A stretch of DNA of 64,000 nucleotides from Pseudomonas benzenivorans (GTDB taxonomy: Bacteria; Pseudomonadota; Gammaproteobacteria; Pseudomonadales; Pseudomonadaceae): assembly GCF_024397895.1 (NCBI RefSeq), contig NZ_CP073346.1, forward strand, positions 1,984,001 to 2,048,000, in the 5' to 3' direction. Below the pieces are notes generated by a model. It was not told the origin of the DNA, ran no database searches, and saw only the letters and a program-made list of their open reading frames with translations. A program made the translations under genes and the position numbers. Shown one piece after another: positions 58,752-64,000 of the stretch (positions are counted from its first letter, which is position 1; each line of letters begins with the position of its first letter).

Positions 58752-58785
58752 GCAGGGTGGATGGGTGCAGCGTCATCCACCCTGC
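58752..58785. repeat. REP-like palindrome over the racemase stop codon
   Basis: GCAGGGTGGATG and CATCCACCCTGC are perfect 12-base inverted arms around a 10-base loop. The right arm encodes the last residues of the racemase on the minus strand, and the loop holds part of its stop codon. The GGGTGGAT/ATCCACCC core resembles small intergenic palindromes scattered through several Pseudomonas genomes, from memory. It may also act as a bidirectional stop signal between convergent selO and the racemase. Confidence 0.75.
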
Positions 58786-59480
58786 GCATCGGCCAGCAGC
58801 CATTCCAGCCCCATCGCCACATGCCGCTCGCAGCTGTCCAGCAGCGGCAGCGGCGAGGCGACGCCCTCGAGCAGCAGGCCGATCTCGGTGCAGCCCAGTA
58901 TCGCCACCTCGGCACCGTCCTCGCGCAGCTGCTCCAGGCACTCCAGGTAGAAGGCCCGGGCCGGGGCGCTGAACTGGCCGCGGCAGAACTCGGCGAAGAT
59001 CAGCCGATCGATCTCGGCCATGGCCGGCACCGTGGGCACCAGCAGCTCAATGCCGAAGCGCTGGGCCAGGCGCTGGCGGTAGAAGTCTTCCTGCATGGTG
59101 AAGCGGGTGCCGAGCAAGGCCGCGCGGCGCGCGCCCCCGGCCTGCAGGGCCTGGCCGACTGCGTCGCCAATGTGCAGCAAGGGAATCTCCAGCGCCACCT
59201 CGATGGCTGGCGCCACCTTGTGCATGGTGTTGGTGGCCAACAGCAGCGCCTCGGCCCCGGCGCGCTGTACCCCCTGGGCCGCTGTCGCCAGCACTTGCCC
59301 GGCGGCCTGCCAGTCCTCCTGCCGCTGCAGCTCGGCGATCTGGGCGAAATCCACCGAGTGCAGCAGCAAGGGGGCCGAATGCAGACCGCCCAGGCGCTCG
59401 CGCACCCCCTGGTTGAGTAGCCGGTAGTAGCTGGCCGTGGACTCCCAGCTCATGCCGCCGAGGATGCCTAATGGACGCAT
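58773..59480 (-). CDS. Aspartate/glutamate racemase family protein
   Basis: A 235-residue cofactor-independent racemase related to E. coli YgeA. LGGMSWESTASYYRLLN at the start and LLGTRFTMQEDFY are shared family blocks. The two active-site positions are Thr83 (ATNTMHK) and Cys197 (LGCTEIG) rather than two Cys. The same Thr/Cys pair is known in the E. coli L-aspartate/glutamate-specific enzyme, as I recall. GAGG lies 7 bases before ATG 59480. The gene's last codons lie inside a perfect palindrome. Confidence 0.87.
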   Translation of the reverse strand: MRPLGILGGMSWESTASYYRLLNQGVRERLGGLHSAPLLLHSVDFAQIAELQRQEDWQAAGQVLATAAQGVQRAGAEALLLATNTMHKVAPAIEVALEIPLLHIGDAVGQALQAGGARRAALLGTRFTMQEDFYRQRLAQRFGIELLVPTVPAMAEIDRLIFAEFCRGQFSAPARAFYLECLEQLREDGAEVAILGCTEIGLLLEGVASPLPLLDSCERHVAMGLEWLLADAQGG

Positions 59481-59612
59481 GGATCGCACCTCAAGAAAAA
59501 AGAACCGAGCCTAGCCCGCAGGCGATTTCAGTCACAGGCACAGCGCCTGATCGGATGAGCATTACAGCCTTCTCCATCAAGTAGAAAAGGCATATAAACC
59601 TTCTCAAACATT

Positions 59613-59627
59613 CTTAGACTATCTAAG
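59613..59627. promoter_or_regulatory. Perfect palindrome upstream of the SLC13-type gene
   Basis: CTTAGACTATCTAAG has exact arms CTTAGA and TCTAAG with a CTA centre. It is in the 232-base gap between divergent racemase and transporter genes, which is unusually AT-rich for this window. The gap holds no gene. A dimeric repressor or activator site is likely. Confidence 0.5.
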
Positions 59628-59712
59628 CAAAGGCCACTATCTTGGCGACCTTGCGCGGCCGCCGCTTGGCGGGCCTGCCACCTCACACGAGATTCGCACG
59701 CTAAGGACGAAG

Positions 59713-61503
59713 ATGTTCTGGGACTCTCTGCCGTTGCTGTTCGTCGGCGCTCTGCTGGTCTGGGTGCTGGTTGCCTTTGTCCGCGAGACGTGGAGCCCGG
59801 ACGTGGTGGCGGCGATCGCCGTGGCCGCCCTGCTGGTGACCCAGCTGCTGGAGCCCAGGGAAGTGCTCAGCGTGCTGAGCAACTCGGCGCCGGTGACCAT
59901 CGCCTGCATGTTCGTGCTGTCCGCCGCCCTGGAGCGCACCGGCTGCATCGACGCCCTGGGCAACTGGCTGGGCAACCTGGTCGGCACCAGCCCGATCCGC
60001 GTGCTGACCGGCCTGACCCTCACCGCCCTGGTGATTTCCGCCTGCCTGAACAACACCCCGGTGGTGGCCATCCTCACCCCGGTGGCCATCTCCCTGGCCC
60101 GCCGCGCCGGCACCCAGCCGTCCAAGCTGCTGATCCCGCTGTCCTACGCCACCATCCTCGGCGGCACCCTGACCATGATCGGCACCTCGACCAACATCCT
60201 GGTCGACGGCGTGGCGCGCAAGGCCGGTCTGGCGCCCTTCGGCATCTTCGAGATCACCGGCGCCGGGCTGATTCTCGCCGCGGTCGGCATGCTCTACCTG
60301 CTGACCATCGGCCGCCACCTGCTGCCGCAGCGCGAAACCCTGTCCAAGCAGCTGCGTCCGGATCTGGAGCGCACCTTCATGACCGAACTGCTGGTGCCGC
60401 AGGATTCGCCGGTGGTCGGCAAGACCCTGGCCGAGGCCAGCCTCAACGGCGGCGCCGGTCTGCAGGTGCTCAAGCTGTTCCGTGAGGACCTGGAACTCAC
60501 CGAGCCGCCCCATCACACCCAGCTGGCCAGCGGCGACCGCCTGGTGCTGCACGGCCAGGTGAAGAACGTGGTCGAACTGCGCGAAAGCGGCCACCTGTCG
60601 TTCAATCGCGGCGATGCCTTCGAGACCATCAGCAGCCATGACGTGATCCTCGCCGAGGCCATAGTCGGGCGTAACTCGCGCTACAGCCACCGGCCCATGC
60701 GCGACCTCGACCTCACCGCGCGCTACGGCATCGCGGTGCTCGCCGTGCACCGCCAGGACGAGAACATCCAGGGCAACCTCGACGACTTCGAACTGCAGTT
60801 CGGCGACGTGATGCTGGTCGAGGGCACCCCGGCGCAGATCAAGCGCTTCGCCGACAACGGCGAGCTGATCAGCCTCAATGCCGTGCAGGAGCGTGCCTTC
60901 CGCCGCGACAAGGCGCCGATCGCCATCATCGCCACCCTGGCGGTGATGCTCCTGGCCGCCCTCGGGGTGATGCCCATCGAAGGCCTGGCGATCATCGGCG
61001 CGGTGACCGTGCTGGCGACCCGCTGCCTGGACGTGGAGGATGCCTACAAGGCGGTGGACTGGAAGATCCTCAGCCTGATCTTCGGCATGCTGGCGATCAG
61101 CATCGCCATGGACAAGGTCGGCCTGGTCAAGCTGCTGGTCGAGAACATGACGACCCTGATGCCCGGTGCCGGCCCGCTGCTGATGCTGTCGCTGATCTAC
61201 CTGTTCACCTCGATCCTCACCGAGGTGCTGTCGAACAACGCGGTGGCCGTGCTGGTCACCCCCATCGCCATCGGCCTGGCCCAGCACCTGGGGGTCGACC
61301 CGCGGGCCTTCGTGGTGGCGGTGATGTTCGCCGCCAGCGCCAGCTTCGCCACACCGATCGGCTACCAGACCAACACCTTCGTCTACAACGCCGGCGGTTA
61401 CCGCTTCACCGACTTCATGAAGGTCGGTATTCCGCTCAACCTGCTGCTCTGGGCGGTGGCGTCCGTGGTGATTCCGCTGTTCTGGCCGCTGACCCCGGTC
61501 TAA
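59713..61503 (+). CDS. SLC13/DASS-type permease with RCK_C domains
   Basis: A 596-residue inner-membrane transporter. Two homologous membrane halves carry the substrate-binding motifs NNTPVVAILTP (near 112) and SNNAVAVLVTP (near 506). Between them, residues about 215-385 form two soluble TrkA_C-like (RCK_C) domains, e.g. the TELLVPQDSPVVGKTL and SRYSHRPMRDLDL strands. Such proteins move sulfate, dicarboxylates or other anions with Na+; the RCK_C pair suggests ligand or nucleotide gating. AAGGA precedes the ATG. Substrate is not decided; sulfate is attractive because metY follows. Confidence 0.86.
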   Translation: MFWDSLPLLFVGALLVWVLVAFVRETWSPDVVAAIAVAALLVTQLLEPREVLSVLSNSAPVTIACMFVLSAALERTGCIDALGNWLGNLVGTSPIRVLTGLTLTALVISACLNNTPVVAILTPVAISLARRAGTQPSKLLIPLSYATILGGTLTMIGTSTNILVDGVARKAGLAPFGIFEITGAGLILAAVGMLYLLTIGRHLLPQRETLSKQLRPDLERTFMTELLVPQDSPVVGKTLAEASLNGGAGLQVLKLFREDLELTEPPHHTQLASGDRLVLHGQVKNVVELRESGHLSFNRGDAFETISSHDVILAEAIVGRNSRYSHRPMRDLDLTARYGIAVLAVHRQDENIQGNLDDFELQFGDVMLVEGTPAQIKRFADNGELISLNAVQERAFRRDKAPIAIIATLAVMLLAALGVMPIEGLAIIGAVTVLATRCLDVEDAYKAVDWKILSLIFGMLAISIAMDKVGLVKLLVENMTTLMPGAGPLLMLSLIYLFTSILTEVLSNNAVAVLVTPIAIGLAQHLGVDPRAFVVAVMFAASASFATPIGYQTNTFVYNAGGYRFTDFMKVGIPLNLLLWAVASVVIPLFWPLTPV

Positions 61504-61507
61504 GCGA

Positions 61508-61523
61508 CAACGATCGGTCGTTG
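61508..61523. terminator. Hairpin after the SLC13-type gene
   Basis: CAACGA and TCGTTG form a perfect 6-base stem around a TCGG loop, 5 bases past the stop codon. There is no T-run, so it is a weak terminator or processing site before metY. Confidence 0.4.
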
Positions 61524-61614
61524 CCCTTGGCCACGCTCAGCCCTACCGACATTGACCGGGGCTGGACGCTTTCTTCATGCTGCGCTCCTCGTCACTTGCC
61601 CGAAGGAACGTCGC

Positions 61615-62895
61615 ATGAAACTGGAAACCCTGGCCATTCACGCCGGCTACAGCCCCGACCCCACCACCAAGGCGGTGGCGGTACCGATCTACCAGACCAG
61701 CTCCTACGCCTTCGACGACACCCAACACGGTGCCGACCTGTTCGACCTGAAGGTCGCCGGCAACATCTACTCGCGGATCATGAACCCGACCAACGACGTG
61801 CTGGAGCAGCGCATCGCGGCGCTGGAAGGTGGCGTCGGGGCACTGGCCGTGGCCTCGGGTATGGCGGCCATCACCTACGCCATCCAGACCGTGGCCGAGG
61901 CCGGCGACAACATCGTCTCGGTGGCCAAGCTGTATGGCGGCACCTACAACCTGCTCGCGCATACCCTGCCGCGTTTCGGCATTCAGACCCGCTTCGCCGC
62001 CCATGACGACATCGCCGCCCTGGAAGCGCTGATCGACGACAGGACCAAGGCGGTGTTCTGCGAGTCCATCGGCAACCCGGCGGGCAACATCGTCGACCTG
62101 CAGGCCCTGGCCGATGCCGCGCACCGTCATGGCGTGCCGCTGATCGTCGACAACACCGTGGCCACGCCGATCCTCTGCCGGCCCTTCGAGCACGGCGCCG
62201 ACATCGTCGTGCATTCGCTGACCAAGTACATTGGCGGCCACGGCACCAGCATCGGCGGCATCGTCGTCGACTCCGGCAACTTTCCCTGGGCCGACCACAA
62301 ACAGCGCTTCGCGCTGCTCAATACCCCCGACCCGTCGTACCACGGGGTGACCTACACCGAGACCTTCGGCCCAGCTGCCTTTATCGGCCGCTGCCGGGTG
62401 GTACCGCTGCGCAATACCGGGGCGGCGCTGTCGCCGTTCAACGCCTTCCTGATCCTGCAGGGTCTGGAGACCCTGGGCCTGCGCATGGAGCGCCACTGCG
62501 AGAACGCCGTGAAGGTGGCCGAGTTCCTGCAGAGCCATCCGCAAGTCGCCTGGGTCAAGTACGCCGGCCTGAGCGATCACCCCGAGCATCACCTGGCGCA
62601 GCGCTACATGCAGGGCAAGCCCGCGTCGATCCTGTCCTTCGGCATCCAGGGCGGCTTTGATGCCGGCGCCAGGTTTATCGACGCGCTGCAACTGGTGGTG
62701 CGCCTGGTGAATATTGGCGACGCCAAGTCGCTGGCCTGCCACCCCGCCTCCACCACGCACCGCCAGCTCAACGACGAGGAGCTGGAGAAGGCCGGGGTAC
62801 CCCGTGACATGGTGCGCCTGTCGATTGGCATCGAGCATATCGAGGACATACTCGCCGACCTCGACCAGGCCCTCGCCGCCGCCCTGCGCGGATAG
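61615..62895 (+). CDS. metY: O-acetylhomoserine sulfhydrylase
   Basis: PLP enzyme of the Cys/Met metabolism family that makes homocysteine from O-acetylhomoserine and sulfide, the direct sulfhydrylation route. The 426 residues are typical of MetY rather than MetB or MetZ (about 390-400). The start is [14 protein letters not shown] ([15 protein letters not shown]), with the family's [11 protein letters not shown] and the PLP Lys204 in [16 protein letters not shown] precedes ATG 61615. It follows the SLC13-type transporter by 111 bases. Confidence 0.93.
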   Translation: MKLETLAIHAGYSPDPTTKAVAVPIYQTSSYAFDDTQHGADLFDLKVAGNIYSRIMNPTNDVLEQRIAALEGGVGALAVASGMAAITYAIQTVAEAGDNIVSVAKLYGGTYNLLAHTLPRFGIQTRFAAHDDIAALEALIDDRTKAVFCESIGNPAGNIVDLQALADAAHRHGVPLIVDNTVATPILCRPFEHGADIVVHSLTKYIGGHGTSIGGIVVDSGNFPWADHKQRFALLNTPDPSYHGVTYTETFGPAAFIGRCRVVPLRNTGAALSPFNAFLILQGLETLGLRMERHCENAVKVAEFLQSHPQVAWVKYAGLSDHPEHHLAQRYMQGKPASILSFGIQGGFDAGARFIDALQLVVRLVNIGDAKSLACHPASTTHRQLNDEELEKAGVPRDMVRLSIGIEHIEDILADLDQALAAALRG

Positions 62896-62913
62896 CGGCG
62901 CCGATGGCAGCTT

Positions 62914-63000
62914 TCAGCCGGCCGCCGCACGCGGCGCCTGGCTGGAAGCCTGCTCCAGCCAGGCCAGCTGAACGTCCCACCGCGCCGCCACCGTCTTCAT
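62914..63000 (-). CDS. Possible 28-residue peptide or gene remnant
   Basis: An ORF of 28 codons starting at ATG 63000, which overlaps the hydrolase stop codon as ATGA. Its middle, WDVQLAWLEQA, resembles WNQQLDWLESA at the hydrolase C-terminus. It could be a coupled small protein, but a leftover from a partial duplication of the hydrolase end, or chance, is at least as likely. The ribosome site AGAGG is too close to the ATG for strong independent initiation. It ends 18 bases from the metY stop. Confidence 0.3.
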   Translation of the reverse strand: MKTVAARWDVQLAWLEQASSQAPRAAAG

Positions 63001-63923
63001 CCCTCTGCTCTCATTGGTATCGTTTGGCTGAAAGCATCCCGCGCATCGCTTCGGCCCACGGCCCCAAGCGGCTGCAGACCGAGCGCACTTTCCAGCCAAT
63101 CCAACTGCTGGTTCCACAGCGCGCGCGGCGTATCGCGGCGGAAGAAACCAAAGTGCCCGAGCTTGCGCAGGGCCCAGTCGGCCGGATCGACGCTCAGCAC
63201 TTCGCGCTCCGCAGCTGTATAGAAACCGGCCAGGGCCTCCACCGCCCGACGCGGCCCAAAGGCCTGATCGTCGGTGATCGCCAGGAAGCGCGCCGGCGCC
63301 TGCAACTGGGCGAAATGCGGGCGCCAGGCCTTGCCATCCGTGGTGCTGATAAAGGCCGGCGTGCGGCACCAGCGCGCCCACTCCAGCGCCACCTCGCGCG
63401 GCAGCGCCTCGCCGCCGATCAGCCAGCCCGGCAACTGGCCGCAGGCGCGACTCAGCAGCGGAATCGCCGCGTACCAGTTGAACGCCAGGCGCGGCTGCTG
63501 CAGCGCCGGCCACAGCCGCCAGTAGCCAGACTGCGCGGCCACCCCGAGAAGGCCCCGAATGCGTCCGACGTTGTCGGCCAGGCCCGGCAGCTGCCCGCCC
63601 ACCGAGTGGCCGAGCAGCGCCAACGGCAGATCGCCGGGCAGATGATCGAGCAGACTCGCCTGGTCGATGCTGCCCCAATGTGCCATGGTCGGCGCCGCGC
63701 CTGTCCAATCGCTCGCCCGGCTGGCCGCGATGCCCCGATAGTCATAAGTGAACACCCAGGCTCCGCGGCTGGCCGCATGTTCGGCGAAGCTTTTGTAGAA
63801 GCGCTGGCCGACGCCCGTGGCGCCGTTCATCAACAGGCTGTAGCGCGGTCGGGCCGGGCGAAAGGCCGTGACCGCCAGCGGGTAGCCATCGCGGGCGGGC
63901 AACTTATAGGTATCGATACGCAT
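62997..63923 (-). CDS. Alpha/beta hydrolase (serine hydrolase)
   Basis: A 308-residue hydrolase. The oxyanion-side LLMNGATGVGQRFYKSFAEH and WVFTYDYRGIAAS open the fold. The nucleophile elbow is LLGHSVGGQ with Ser, and a late HFGFFRRD supplies the probable catalytic His. ATG 63923 follows GAGGAG at good spacing. No signal peptide is seen. It converges on metY. The family matches 'serine aminopeptidase S33-like' proteins of unknown substrate; the lid region FNWYAAIPLLSRACGQLPGW is hydrophobic, suiting an ester or lipid-like substrate. Sequence 63924-64000 shows no gene. Confidence 0.85.
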   Translation of the reverse strand: MRIDTYKLPARDGYPLAVTAFRPARPRYSLLMNGATGVGQRFYKSFAEHAASRGAWVFTYDYRGIAASRASDWTGAAPTMAHWGSIDQASLLDHLPGDLPLALLGHSVGGQLPGLADNVGRIRGLLGVAAQSGYWRLWPALQQPRLAFNWYAAIPLLSRACGQLPGWLIGGEALPREVALEWARWCRTPAFISTTDGKAWRPHFAQLQAPARFLAITDDQAFGPRRAVEALAGFYTAAEREVLSVDPADWALRKLGHFGFFRRDTPRALWNQQLDWLESALGLQPLGAVGRSDARDAFSQTIPMRAEG

Positions 63924-64000
63924 GGCGGACTCCTCGTGCAAAGACCGCCACTCTTGCCGACCGGGGGCGACCGGAAAAGCGAGATTTCAGCCCCCCAGTA

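Noticed and set aside
59490..59712. A possible small RNA or tRNA in the AT-rich gap
   Set aside because: No cloverleaf, terminator U-run or known RNA motif can be traced; only a palindrome is supported.

Overview
The window is chromosomal DNA of a gamma-proteobacterium, almost certainly a Pseudomonas. Most genes are GC-rich, and every recognisable block matches gene neighbourhoods known from Pseudomonas aeruginosa and relatives: parE-yqiA-cpdA-nudF-thiC-tolC, waaA, hldE-msbA, the waa/wap lipopolysaccharide (LPS) core operon, ilvE-glnE-aceEF-dipA-msrA, and nhaP2-mscK-selO-metY. Gene names rest on visible motifs, lengths and remembered synteny; no database search was run. I see no tRNA, rRNA, CRISPR array, insertion sequence or prophage.

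Layout. Positions 1-4650, minus strand: a cut exported protein, topoisomerase IV subunit B, and a small operon with an esterase, cAMP phosphodiesterase, a DUF1249 protein and ADP-ribose pyrophosphatase. Positions 4740-8540: thiC with its TPP riboswitch, divergent from a TolC-type outer-membrane channel. Positions 8578-14240: Kdo transferase waaA, a LysR regulator divergent from an SMR efflux pump, an FAD oxidoreductase, an aldo/keto reductase, and an uncharacterised protein in which I see a Nudix-like signature. Positions 14278-35279: about 21 kb of LPS genes, comprising hldE, dnpA, mig-14 and msbA; a divergent O-antigen ligase with a small kinase; then 14 minus-strand genes from waaF to a hexapeptide acetyltransferase, mostly joined by 1-14 base overlaps. 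Positions 35389-43909: ilvE, glnE and the pyruvate dehydrogenase genes aceE-aceF. Positions 43999-51907: an orphan exported protein, a GAF/PAS/GGDEF/EAL phosphodiesterase, msrA, rlmJ, nitronate monooxygenase and an acyl-CoA dehydrogenase. Positions 52041-63923: K+/H+ antiporter, a large mechanosensitive channel, SelO, an aspartate/glutamate racemase, an SLC13-type transporter, metY and an alpha/beta hydrolase.

The dominant theme is building the LPS core. HldE makes the heptose precursor, WaaA adds Kdo to lipid A, WaaC and WaaF add the two heptoses, and WaaG and further glycosyltransferases extend the core. A carbamoyltransferase and five kinase-fold proteins (six kinase domains) decorate it, MsbA flips the lipid A-core, and WaaL attaches O antigen. 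The stretch 20058-25451 (ligase, kinase, acetyltransferase, GT2, GT4, DUF6625-like protein) is visibly less GC-rich and looks like the variable, strain-specific part.

The most distinctive regulatory signal is a pair of 15-base palindromes upstream of aceE, spaced 52 bases centre to centre. Other points of interest are a two-kinase polypeptide, a cryptic Nudix-like protein, an atypical Thr/Cys racemase, a palindromic repeat covering the racemase stop codon, and a 28-codon ORF that echoes the C-terminus of its neighbouring hydrolase.
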